From Streptomyces sp. ISL-11 (GTDB taxonomy: Bacteria > Actinomycetota > Actinomycetes > Streptomycetales > Streptomycetaceae): 64,000 nt of DNA. The notes beneath the pieces are model-generated. The model did not search any database, was not told where the DNA came from, and worked only from the letters and a program-made list of their open reading frames with translations. The stretch lies in assembly GCF_018614525.1 (NCBI RefSeq), contig NZ_JAGGOL010000039.1, positions 1-64,000 on the forward strand, written 5' to 3'. The translations under genes and the position numbers were made by a program. Below are positions 1 to 7,623 of this stretch, piece by piece (position 1 is the first letter of the stretch; each line of letters opens with the position of its first letter).

Positions 1-277
1 GCTCCTCGGGCACCGGCCCGGCGAAGCCGTGCCAGAGGCCGCTGTCGCGGGCCAGCGGGAAGCCGTACGCGCAGCCCACCGGCCCTCCGCCGTCGGCGAG
101 CACCAGGTCGAAGCCCGGGCGCGCGGAGTCCTCGGCGAGGCGTTCCAGGAAGGCGGCGCGGTCATGGGGCGGCGCGCCCGGCGGGCTCCCGTACGCCGCC
201 ATGTGCAGATCCGCGAGCTGGTCGCGGTACTGCTCGGCCTGCCAGCGGCTCAACCTGCGCAAGAAGACGTCACCCAT
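1..277 (-). CDS. GNAT-type N-acetyltransferase, 5' part only
   Basis: The gene starts at the ATG at 277 and runs leftward out of the window, so only about 92 residues are visible. They begin MGDVFLRRLSRWQAEQY and include FDLVLADGGGPVGCAYGFPL. A strand-forming stretch before a VGCAYGF segment, preceded by R..FL.RL, is how the N-terminal half of many Streptomyces GNAT acetyltransferases reads. The acetyl-CoA binding loop would lie outside the window and cannot be checked. It is divergent from the esterase gene at 546, with about 270 bp between them. The family call is an inference from pattern; the substrate is unknown. Confidence 0.55.
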   Translation of the reverse strand, partial: MGDVFLRRLSRWQAEQYRDQLADLHMAAYGSPPGAPPHDRAAFLERLAEDSARPGFDLVLADGGGPVGCAYGFPLARDSGLWHGFAGPVPEE

Positions 278-545
278 GCGCCGTTACTTGCCCAGTGCGG
301 CTCGTACCCACCCACGGGCGGGGCGGGCAACCGGCCCGGCGGCGGGTTCGTCGTCGGTCGCGGCGTCGCGCGGGGCAGGTTTCGCGCCCGGTAACGCCGG
401 ACGGCGAGCAGGGCACGAGCAGGCCAAGAGCAGGGTAAGAAATGGGTCCAGGGCAACCCTGTCCGCCCATTTCGGCCTCTTCATCGGTGAGCATCGTTTT
501 ACCGAACATGAGTACCCACCACGGGGGCAGGGAGTTGAGAGGCGC

Positions 546-1730
546 ATGGGGCTGACCAGCAGGTCACTCTTGTACACGGTGGTATTCGTCGCCGTGCTGT
601 GTGTGGGCCTCACCGTATGGCTCTGGCCGCGGCTCTCCGGGCGCGGCGCGCTCCCCGTCCTCGGCCGGCTCGGCGCGATTCTCACCACCCAGTTGACGAT
701 CATGTCCGCGATCCTGCTGGCGGTGAATTCCGCCAATAGTTTCTACGGCAGCTGGGGCCAGCTGATCGGTAAATACGACCGGGCCCCGGGGCAGATCACC
801 CGGGGCGTCGAAGCCGGCGCGGATCCCGCGGTAGACCCCGGCAAGCACGGCAAGGGCGGCGTGGTCCGGCTCTCCGGGCCGGAGGGCGCGCCCAAGACCG
901 GCCTGCCGAAGGGTCCGAAGGAGGAGGTGGGCACGGTCGAGTCGGTGCGCCTCACCGCCCCCCGCGCGAACGTCGCCGAGCCCGCGCTCGTCTATCTGCC
1001 GCCGCAGTACTTCCAGAAGCAGTACGAGCGTCAGCGCTTCCCGGTGATCATCGCCATCAGCGGTTACCCGGGCGGCTTCGACAACCTCTCGCAGTACCTC
1101 CGGCTGCCGAAGACGGCCGGTGAGCTCGTCTCCGGCAACCGGATGCGGCCGACCGTGATCGTGATGGTCAGGCCGACGATCGCATCGCCGCGTGACACCG
1201 AGTGCGTCGACGTTCCCAAGGGCCCTCAGGCGGAGACCTACTTCACCAAGGACCTGCCCGAAATCCTCAAGTCGGCCTACCGGGTGGGCCACCAGCCCAG
1301 CGCCTGGGCCGCCATGGGGTACTCCTCGGGCGGCACCTGCGCCCTGGAGCTCGCGATGCGCCATCCCGAGGTCTACCCGGTGGCGGGCGCCCTCTCCGCC
1401 GACTACAAGATCAACAACGACCTGACCACGGGCGACCTCTTCGGCGGCGGCGAGGACGGCGAGCGGCGCAAGCGCGAGCACAACCTGATCTGGCGCCTGA
1501 AGAACATGCCCGTACCGCAGGCGACGGTGCTCGTCACCAGCAGCGAGAAGGGCGAGAAGAACTACAAGGAGACGCTGAAGTTCCTCAAGGCCGTCAAGGA
1601 GCCGATGCGCGCCGACAAGATGATCCTGCCCGAGGGAAGCCACAACTTCACGACTTGGCGACGCGAGGTCGCTCCCGCGTTGGAGTGGATGAGCAAGCAG
1701 ATGACGTTTCCGCAGGACGTCAACAACTAG
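546..1730 (+). CDS. Membrane-anchored esterase (esterase D / mycolyltransferase-like fold)
   Basis: This 394-residue protein has an N-terminal membrane region: a first helix at about residues 8-25 (LLYTVVFVAVLCVGLTVWLW) and a second at about 40-60. The rest is an alpha/beta hydrolase expected outside the membrane. The nucleophile elbow GYSSGG is at residues 258-263, making Ser260 the likely nucleophile, and EGSHNF near the C-terminus gives the catalytic His. The order strand-LPPQYF-...-GYSSGG-...-SHNF fits the esterase/antigen-85-like family. The ATG at 546 is chosen because GGGAG lies just upstream and the hydrophobic segment follows at once; the frame is open further upstream but that part is low-complexity. 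The substrate is unknown. Confidence 0.75.
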   Translation: MGLTSRSLLYTVVFVAVLCVGLTVWLWPRLSGRGALPVLGRLGAILTTQLTIMSAILLAVNSANSFYGSWGQLIGKYDRAPGQITRGVEAGADPAVDPGKHGKGGVVRLSGPEGAPKTGLPKGPKEEVGTVESVRLTAPRANVAEPALVYLPPQYFQKQYERQRFPVIIAISGYPGGFDNLSQYLRLPKTAGELVSGNRMRPTVIVMVRPTIASPRDTECVDVPKGPQAETYFTKDLPEILKSAYRVGHQPSAWAAMGYSSGGTCALELAMRHPEVYPVAGALSADYKINNDLTTGDLFGGGEDGERRKREHNLIWRLKNMPVPQATVLVTSSEKGEKNYKETLKFLKAVKEPMRADKMILPEGSHNFTTWRREVAPALEWMSKQMTFPQDVNN

Positions 1731-2050
1731 GCGGTGCGCGGCGGGGCTTCGGCTGCGGATTGTCTTTGCCGCCTGCGGCGGCGGGCGCCCTGCGGGCGCG
1801 TCCTCAATCGCCGGACGGGCTGACATCGGCTGAGCCCAGCCACAATCAAGCCTGTCCGGCGCTTGAGGACACCGCCGCGCAGCGGTGGTGCGCACGACAC
1901 GGCCCGCAGCGCCTGCTCACATGATCCGCCGGACACGGCACAGGCCCGCCCGGTCGGAGACGATGGCTGGTTCGCTCTCCTCCCTCGGCGCGGAGTGCTG
2001 CATACGCTCGACGCCGTGCGATGGCCCCCCATCGATTCGGAGGCGGAACC
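1731..2050. other. Intergenic region with a dispersed hairpin and a palindrome before the TetR gene
   Basis: No gene is visible in this stretch. It holds the dispersed hairpin annotated separately at 1799-1870. It also holds a short perfect inverted repeat, CGATGG-cccc-CCATCG (2019-2034), 16 bp upstream of the TetR start. The second is well placed to be an autoregulatory operator, but this is inference. Confidence 0.4.
1799..1870. repeat. Dispersed intergenic stem-loop of the Streptomyces type
   Basis: Two near-complementary arms flank a loop. The left arm at about 1799-1821 reads GTCCTCAA then CGCCGGACGGGCT. The right arm at about 1848-1870 reads AAGCCTGTCCGGCG then CTTGAGGAC. From general knowledge, hairpins with CCGGACGGGCT / GTCCGGCG arms and TTGAGGAC ends occur in many copies between genes in Streptomyces genomes. 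It may act as a terminator for the esterase gene. Confidence 0.65.
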
Positions 2051-2749
2051 GTGGTGAAGCAGGACCGGGCGATCAGGACTCGGCGGACGATCCTGGAAGC
2101 GGCCGCGGTGGTGTTCGACGAACGGGGCTATGACGCCGCCACCATCAACGAGATCCTCGCGCGCGCCGAAGTGACCAAGGGCGCCCTGTACTTCCACTTC
2201 CCCTCCAAGGAGGAGCTGGCCCACGCCGTGGTCGACGCCCAGGTCTCGGCCACGCCGGTCCGGCCCGCGCTGGCCGGCTCCTCCAGGATGCAGGAACTGG
2301 TCGACCTGGGAATGATCTTCGCCCACCGGCTGCTGACCGACCCGGTGCTGCGCGGCAGCGTGCGGCTGACCATGGAGCACAGCTCCACGGCGCCCGGCCG
2401 CAGCGGCCCGTTCACCGGCTGGGCCGAGCTCCACACCCGGATCCTCACCGAGGGCAAGGAGCGCGGCGAGGTACTGCCGCACGTCGTCCCGTCCGAGGTC
2501 GCCGAACTGATCGTCGCGGCGTACGGGGGGATCAACGCCCTCTCGCAGACGGTCTCCAGCAAGGCCGACCTGGAGCGCCGGGCGATCGTGCTGTACGAGC
2601 ACCTGCTGCCCAGCGTGGCCCTGCCGGCGGTGCTGGCCCGGCTCGATATCGCGCCCGGACGCGGGGCCAGGGCGCTGGCCGAGCTGGAGCGGCAGCGCAG
2701 TGTGCCGGGGCCGGAGCGGCGCGCGGCCGCTCCGGCCGGGGCCGTCTGA
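2051..2749 (+). CDS. TetR-family regulator of the gamma-butyrolactone receptor type (ArpA/ScbR-like)
   Basis: The protein has 232 residues from the GTG at 2051, which has GGAGG at 2040-2044; a second GTG follows at 2054. The N-terminus KQDRAIRTRRTILEAAA and the helix-turn-helix NEILARAEVTKGALYFHF, followed by SKEELAHAVVDAQ, match the DNA-binding half of ArpA/ScbR/BarA-type receptors closely. The ligand domain contains FTGWAEL, placing a Trp where these receptors keep one for the butyrolactone pocket. Such proteins usually repress antibiotic or development genes until a gamma-butyrolactone binds. No synthase gene of the ScbA/AfsA type is adjacent, so it may be an orphan receptor. A palindrome at 2019-2034 could be its own operator. 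Confidence 0.8.
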   Translation: MVKQDRAIRTRRTILEAAAVVFDERGYDAATINEILARAEVTKGALYFHFPSKEELAHAVVDAQVSATPVRPALAGSSRMQELVDLGMIFAHRLLTDPVLRGSVRLTMEHSSTAPGRSGPFTGWAELHTRILTEGKERGEVLPHVVPSEVAELIVAAYGGINALSQTVSSKADLERRAIVLYEHLLPSVALPAVLARLDIAPGRGARALAELERQRSVPGPERRAAAPAGAV

Positions 2750-2774
2750 CCCGCGGTGGCGCGGGCGCGCGCGG

Positions 2775-3407
2775 TCAGCCGGTGGGGACGCCCTCCGCCG
2801 GGCGGGCCGCGGAGGCCGCGAGGTCCGTGGAGGCTGCCGTGTCCGTGGAGTCCAGGGTCTCCAGGGCGACCTTGAGGAGCGCCTGCCGCTTGCGCTCGGC
2901 GCTGCCGCCCAGGGCGTCCAGCGTGAACGCCCCGAAGTGGACGGTCAGCAGGGCGCTGGAGACGCGGATGTGGGTGTCGAAGCCGATGTCGCCGGAGTGC
3001 ATCAGCCGGGAGATGTTCTCCACGCGCTCGCGGAGGGCCTGGCCGATGGCCAGGTCGCGCAGGGTCGCCTGGTTCTCCTGGAGGATGTGGTAGATCGGCA
3101 TCGCCGACTTCAGTGCCGTGCTGTACCGGCTCAGCAGCTCACGCCTGGTCTCCAGGCCGGGTGGCTGTTCCTTGGCCCAGGCGATGAGTTCGTCGACCGG
3201 CCGGCCCAGGTCCTCGGAGATCGCGCCCAGGATGTCCTCCTTCGTCTTGAAGTGGTAGTACAGCGCCGCCTTGGTGACGCCGAGCTCCCCGGCGATCTCC
3301 CGCAGCGTCGTTTTCTCGTAACCACGTGAGACGAAGAGGTCCAGGGCCGTTTTCTGGATGCGCTCACGGGTGTCGCTCCTGCGCGCCTGAGGGGTGCTGC
3401 TGCCCAT
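2775..3407 (-). CDS. TetR-family transcriptional regulator
   Basis: This 210-residue protein starts at the ATG at 3407, preceded on its strand by GGGAGAG. The N-terminal DNA-binding domain is clear: RERIQKTALDLFVSRGYEKT then LREIAGELGVTKAALYYHF and KTKEDILGAI. The C-terminal half is helical and ligand-binding in kind, with no recognisable specificity. It converges with the upstream receptor-like TetR gene, the two stop codons being 26 bp apart. A CAAT-N6-ATTG inverted repeat near 3580 in the upstream region could be its operator, but this is weak. A longer open frame begins at 3464; the ribosome-binding site favours 3407. Confidence 0.85.
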   Translation of the reverse strand: MGSSTPQARRSDTRERIQKTALDLFVSRGYEKTTLREIAGELGVTKAALYYHFKTKEDILGAISEDLGRPVDELIAWAKEQPPGLETRRELLSRYSTALKSAMPIYHILQENQATLRDLAIGQALRERVENISRLMHSGDIGFDTHIRVSSALLTVHFGAFTLDALGGSAERKRQALLKVALETLDSTDTAASTDLAASAARPAEGVPTG

Positions 3408-3995
3408 GGGTCTCTCCCGCTGTTGTCGTGATCCTGCAGCCCCGGCCGGCGGGCCCGTCGGCACGTGCGAGTCGCCAACTCGGGCCGCCGCCGCACACGT
3501 TAGGGGGCGTGCAGATCATGCCGCAGGAAACGGCCGAGGTGGGGGCCGTAAGAGCGACCCGCGACACCACCGGCACGCAATACGTACATTGTCGTGAGCG
3601 GTGTGACCGGAGCCCCGCGATCCGCCTCGATGCCGCCTTGATTCCGCCCCGATTCGGCCCCGATTCCGCTCCGATGACGTCCTGGTGCGGCTCGGTCGGT
3701 GGCCGTCCGGTCGTACCGGCTCCTGGCTCCGCCGCCCCGTTGACGCGCGCGTACGGGAACGGCCGGCGGTGCGGGGGCCGCCACTGGAAAGCCGTGGTGA
3801 CCCCACCCGCCGGAATCCACGGCAGCGTGACACGCATCGAATACCCGGTCATAAATGTGCCAGTCATACGGGTTCCGTCGGGCAGCGCACCGCAATGGCT
3901 CGAATGAGTGAAAGCCCGGAACCTCTTTATAGGGTCGGAGTTGTTCAGAACGCTTTCCTCCCAGTGGGGGCGCTACACGATCGAAAGGCATAGAC
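3408..3995. other. Long intergenic region between the TetR gene and the rodlins
   Basis: About 590 bp without a convincing gene: frames here are open on several strands but show no family pattern and no good ribosome-binding sites. It includes a tandem 12-bp repeat (3638-3675), a CAAT-N6-ATTG inverted repeat near 3580, and the leader of the first rodlin gene, with CGAAAGG before the GTG at 3996. It probably carries the divergent promoters for the TetR gene and the rodlin gene. Confidence 0.4.
3638..3675. repeat. Three-copy tandem repeat GATTCCGCCCC
   Basis: The units read GATTCCGCCCC, GATTCGGCCCC and GATTCCGCTCC, in direct succession in the noncoding region upstream of the rodlin genes. The period is 11-12 bp, about one helical turn. 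A role as an iterated regulator site is possible but unproven. Confidence 0.5.
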
Positions 3996-4388
3996 GTGCT
4001 CAAGAAGGCATTCGCCACGGCCGCCCTGACGGCTTCCGCGGTCGGCACTCTCGCCGGCCCCGCCCTGGCGATCGGGGACGACGAAGCCGTCGCGAACGGC
4101 AACGCTTCCAGGACCGGTTACGGCAACACCAAGACCGGTGGCAAGGAAAGCCCGCAGATGAGCCTGATCCAGGGCACGCTGAACAAGCCGTGCATCGGCA
4201 TCGGCAAGATCGGCATCCAGTCCCTGATCGCCCTGATCAACATCGGCGTCCAGGACGTCCCGATCCTCACGTCGCAGCAGCAGCAGACCTGCACCGACAA
4301 CTCCACGATCCAGGACGGCGACGACCCCCTGTCGCACATCCTGTCCGAGATCCCGATCGCGTCGGCCAACGGCTCCGGCAACGGCTGA
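3996..4388 (+). CDS. rdl: Rodlin family protein
   Basis: The product has 130 residues with a Sec signal peptide (LKKAFATAALTASAVGTLAG then PALA, cleavage near residue 26). The mature part carries rodlin hallmarks: IGDDEAVANGN, YGNTKTGG, NKPCIGIGKIG, QDVPILTSQQQQTC and DNSTIQDGDDPLSHIL. Rodlins are secreted by sporulating streptomycetes and pack chaplin fibrils into the paired-rodlet layer of aerial hyphae and spores. The two Cys residues, in NKPC and QQTC, could pair. The GTG at 3996 is chosen because CGAAAGG precedes it and the signal peptide begins there. A second rodlin gene follows in the same orientation 240 bp downstream. Confidence 0.93.
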   Translation: MLKKAFATAALTASAVGTLAGPALAIGDDEAVANGNASRTGYGNTKTGGKESPQMSLIQGTLNKPCIGIGKIGIQSLIALINIGVQDVPILTSQQQQTCTDNSTIQDGDDPLSHILSEIPIASANGSGNG

Positions 4389-4629
4389 CCGAGGCCACCG
4401 GAAGTCCGGCAGGTCCACGGCCGCGGGTGTGCGGGCCCCGCGGCCGGGGGCCTTCCCTTTTTCGTCGCGTTTCTCCGAACCGATATTGTCCGGCCCGGAT
4501 CGGGCCTTCCATATTAATTCTGATCGGGTCGCGGTGGTGGGCTGAAGGGGTGAGGGTCAATAACCTTCGCGCCCCTTGTGAGTTATCCAGAGCGCTCCCG
4601 TATCTCGTCGACCAGAGCGAAGGAATAGC

Positions 4630-5166
4630 GTGATCAAGAGAGTAGTGGCCACAACGGCGCTCGTGGCTTCCGCGGCCGGCGTCTCGACCCCGGCTATGGC
4701 GGTCGGCGACGGGCACGCGGTAGCGAACGGCAACGGCTCGGGCCAGTCGTACGGCAACACCTGGACGGGCGGCTACATGAGCCCCCAAATGGGCCTCATC
4801 AACGGCTCGTTGAACAAGCCGTGCATCGGCATCGGCAAGCTGGGCGCACAGTCCCTGCTCGCCCTGCTCAACATCGGTCTCCAGGACATCCCGATCCTGT
4901 CCTCGCAGCAGCAGCAGACCTGCACCGAGAACTCGACGATCCAGGACGGCGACGACCCGCTGTCGCACATCCTGGACCAGATCCCGATCCTCTCGGACAA
5001 CGGCTCCTGGAACAGCGAGCACCACCACCAAGGACGCCACCGCGGCCGCCATGACGGCGGTCCCCGTCACCACGACGGCGGTCACTACGGCCACCACGAC
5101 GGCGGCCATCACGACGGAGGTCGCCACGACGGCGGCCACCACGACGGGCACCACGACAAACGCTGA
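4630..5166 (+). CDS. rdl: Rodlin family protein with a histidine-rich C-terminal tail
   Basis: This 178-residue protein has a signal peptide (residues 1 to about 25, ending PAMA). Its rodlin core parallels the upstream paralogue: VGDGHAVANGN, NKPCIGIGKLG, QDIPILSSQQQQTC, IQDGDDPLSHIL. At about residue 130, where ordinary rodlins stop, it continues for some 50 residues with 17 histidines in HHDGG/RHDGG units. Such a tail could bind metal ions or change charge with pH at the hyphal surface; that is inference. The ATG at 4630 follows a GAAGGAA-type ribosome-binding site. Upstream sequence (GAGCG near the start and CTCGTCGACC) differs from that of the first rodlin gene, so control may differ. Confidence 0.9.
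   Translation: MIKRVVATTALVASAAGVSTPAMAVGDGHAVANGNGSGQSYGNTWTGGYMSPQMGLINGSLNKPCIGIGKLGAQSLLALLNIGLQDIPILSSQQQQTCTENSTIQDGDDPLSHILDQIPILSDNGSWNSEHHHQGRHRGRHDGGPRHHDGGHYGHHDGGHHDGGRHDGGHHDGHHDKR
5031..5160 (+). repeat. Degenerate tandem repeat encoding HHDGG units
   Basis: The 3' end of the second rodlin gene is made of imperfect 12- to 15-bp units of the form CACCACGACGGCGGC or CACGACGGCGGC. They keep the reading frame, so the array encodes the His/Asp/Gly tail. Repeats of this kind can change length by slippage. Confidence 0.75.
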
Positions 5167-5182
5167 TCCGCGCCGTACGCAC

Positions 5183-5218
5183 CGAAGCCGCCCCCGGCAC
5201 GCGCCGGGGGCGGCTTCG
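5183..5218 (+). terminator. Strong stem-loop terminator after the rodlin genes
   Basis: A perfect inverted repeat with arms CGAAGCCGCCCCCGGC and GCCGGGGGCGGCTTCG and a short loop lies 17 bp after the stop of the second rodlin gene. It has no T-run, as is usual for Streptomyces terminators. Confidence 0.8.
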
Positions 5219-5544
5219 TGTCGTGGACCGGCTTCGTGTCGGGGAGCGGCTTGACGTCGTGGAGCCTGGAGGTCCTCGTGAACGACAAGGTCCTCACCCT
5301 GGAGAAGAACGACTTCCTGGCCGTTCCACCGCGCATGCCGCACGCCTTCGCCCCCGCCACCGGCCACTCCGCCGACGCCGTGGTCGTCTTCACGCCCGGC
5401 ATGGGTCGCTTCGGCTACTACCGCCTGCTGGACCGGGTCGCCCGCGGCGAGGCGAGCGTGGAGGAGATCAAGGAGTCCTCCGAGCGCTTCGACAACCACT
5501 ACGTCGACAGCCCGGTCCGGCGCGCGGCCGGCGCCGCCGCGTGA
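5218..5544 (+). pseudogene. Cupin-domain remnant lacking its N-terminal half
   Basis: The frame encodes VNDKVLTLEKNDFLAVPP then RMPHAFAP and VVVFTPGMGRFGYYRL. This looks like the second half of a small cupin (the P-x-x-x-PHAF histidine strand and the helical tail). The first cupin motif with its metal-binding HxH...E is missing, and there is no convincing start: the first 15 or so residues overlap the rodlin terminator and read SGSGLTSWSLEVL. Complete proteins of this type are about 150 residues. It is most likely a 5'-truncated relic. An internal start is possible but would give a protein without the metal site. Confidence 0.55.
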
Positions 5545-5766
5545 CCGTCGCCGCGTACCCCCTCATTACGTAACCCATCGCGGCATAACCGGCCGTCCTT
5601 ACGCAACCCCGCCGCGGCCGCGGCGGGGCTTCGCCGTGGCCGCGTAACGGGTTCGCCGCAGTGGCCCCCTGGGCCCCCGCCTCGAACGCGTGCCTTGTCG
5701 TACAGAGGTGTTAACGTCGCAGCGATCTGAAGAGATCGCATCAAGCAAGGGACGGGGGTCCACGGC

Positions 5767-7605
5767 GTGGCACGCGCGCGCGAAGTGGGACGCAAGCACG
5801 AGAGCGGCGGACCCAAGGGAGAGGTGGCCCTCTTCACGGGAGCGGCGGTGCTCGTCGCCGTCGCCGCCAGCTGGCACCTGGCCGTCTGGCTGACGGCCGA
5901 CCACATGGCCCTCTCGAACGTCCTGGCCACGGCCGCCGCGCTCCTGGCGCACAAGCCCCTGGCCGGGCTCGGCGACGGCATCGAGCCGGCGTCCGCCGCC
6001 GTCACCGTCGCCACCTGGCTGGGTCTGCTGTTCGGCCCGGTCCTGATCGTCGTGCTGGGGGTACGGGCCCACCGCCGCCGTAACCGCGGCGCGGGCGGCG
6101 AGGGCCTCGCCTCCGCGTCCGAGGCCCGCCACATGCTCGGCGAGGCCCGCGCCCGCGCGGCCGCCAAGATGACCCGCGCGACGTCGTTCACCGGCGCCGA
6201 CGGCCGCTACGACGCCAAGGCCGCGGCGCGCGCCGAACTGCGTGAGGTCGGCTGGCTGCTGGGTACCCAGCTCGGCAGCGGGCAGCCGCTGGTGGCCACG
6301 CCGGAGGACTCGGTCGCGGTCATCGCCCCCTCCGGCGGCGGCAAGTCCCGGAACGTCGTCATCCCCGCCTGCCTCGACGCCCCCGGGCCGCTCGTCGTCA
6401 CCTCCACCCGCGCCGACGTCCTCGACGTCATCGCCGAACCGCGCTCCCGGCTGGGCCGGGTGTGGGTCTTCGACCCGCTCGACACCGTGGGCTGGCCGCA
6501 CCGCATGGTGTGGGACCCGGTGGCCGGCTGCCAGGAGGGCGAGACCGCGACGGCGCGGGCCCTGTCGTTCTCCGTCGGCATGGGCGCGGACGACAGCTCC
6601 TCCAGCAACGGCGGCTTCTTCCAGCAGACCGCCTCCTCCGCGCTGACCCGCCTCCTCCACGCGGCGGCCCTCGAAGGCAAGACCATCGAGCACGTCATGC
6701 GCTGGGCCACGAACCTGGAGAAGGCCAGCGAACCGCGGGCCATCCTCACCGACCACCCCAACGCCGAACCCGGCTGGGACGTCCTCCTCCGGTCCGTGTC
6801 GACGGGCGCCGACGAGACCGTCGCCTCGACCCGCCAGACCCTCGCCGCCCAGATCGAACCCCTCGCCCTGCGCAAGGTGCTGCGCTGCGTCACCCCGCAG
6901 GAGGGCGTGCCGACGTTCGACCCGGACGCGTTCGTCGCCTCCCGCGACACCCTCGTCCTCATCAGCGACTCCAACGCGTCGACGAACGTCTCGCCGCTGA
7001 CGACGATGCTGCTGGGCGAGGTCGTCGACGCCGCGAAGCGCCGCGCACCGCGCCTGCCGTCCGGCCGGCTGGACCCGTTCCTGCGCCTCGTCCTGGACGA
7101 GGTCGCCAACGTCGCCCCGCTGCCCAAGCTGCCCTCGCTCGCCTCCGACGCCCGCGGCTACGGCATCCACATCGTCTACGCGCTGCAGTCCCTGGCCCAG
7201 GCCGTGCTCCGATGGGGCCAGCACGAGGCCGACACGCTCCTCGACAACGCCGCGGCGACCCTCGTCATGGGCGGTCTGAAGGACGTCGAGGCGCTGCGTC
7301 GCTTCTCCGAACTCGTCGGCGAGGCAGAGCTCACGGAGATATCGACCTCGCGCGACAGCCAGCGCCTCTTCGGCTACGGCACCTCCGAGGTCGAGCGCGA
7401 GCGCCGCATCCTGCGCCCCGAGGAGATCCGCCAGCTCCCGCACGGCCAGGCGCTGCTCCTCTTCCGCGGCGCGCCTGGCGTCATCGCCGAGCTGCTGCCG
7501 TGGGACCAGCGGCGGGACGGCCAGGCGCTGCGCGCGGGCGAGCACGCGACCCGGTCGTCGCGGATCGGACCGCCGCCGGTGGAGATCACGAGCGCGCAGG
7601 GCTGA
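5767..7605 (+). CDS. Type IV coupling ATPase (TraG/VirD4-like, TraM-recognition domain)
   Basis: This 612-residue protein has two N-terminal membrane helices (about residues 20-40 and 75-100) and a cytoplasmic ATPase domain. The P-loop APSGGGKS is at about residues 187-194 and the Walker B segment LRLVLDEVAN at about 438-447, followed by LPKLPSLASDARGYGIHIVY, a segment typical of coupling proteins. These hexameric ATPases recruit DNA or protein substrates to a type IV channel. The GTG at 5767 has GGGGG upstream and gives a normal N-terminus. It heads a run of + strand genes with membrane, VirB4-like and hydrolase products, so it is read as the substrate receptor of that machine. No relaxase gene is seen nearby. 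Confidence 0.85.
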   Translation: MARAREVGRKHESGGPKGEVALFTGAAVLVAVAASWHLAVWLTADHMALSNVLATAAALLAHKPLAGLGDGIEPASAAVTVATWLGLLFGPVLIVVLGVRAHRRRNRGAGGEGLASASEARHMLGEARARAAAKMTRATSFTGADGRYDAKAAARAELREVGWLLGTQLGSGQPLVATPEDSVAVIAPSGGGKSRNVVIPACLDAPGPLVVTSTRADVLDVIAEPRSRLGRVWVFDPLDTVGWPHRMVWDPVAGCQEGETATARALSFSVGMGADDSSSSNGGFFQQTASSALTRLLHAAALEGKTIEHVMRWATNLEKASEPRAILTDHPNAEPGWDVLLRSVSTGADETVASTRQTLAAQIEPLALRKVLRCVTPQEGVPTFDPDAFVASRDTLVLISDSNASTNVSPLTTMLLGEVVDAAKRRAPRLPSGRLDPFLRLVLDEVANVAPLPKLPSLASDARGYGIHIVYALQSLAQAVLRWGQHEADTLLDNAAATLVMGGLKDVEALRRFSELVGEAELTEISTSRDSQRLFGYGTSEVERERRILRPEEIRQLPHGQALLLFRGAPGVIAELLPWDQRRDGQALRAGEHATRSSRIGPPPVEITSAQG

Positions 7606-7623
7606 GAAGGACGGTAGGGAAGC

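Noticed and set aside
3326..4102. Several overlapping frames of 100-200 codons between the TetR gene and the rodlins
   Set aside because: They conflict with one another, lack ribosome-binding sites and family patterns, and run across promoter-like and repeat sequence.
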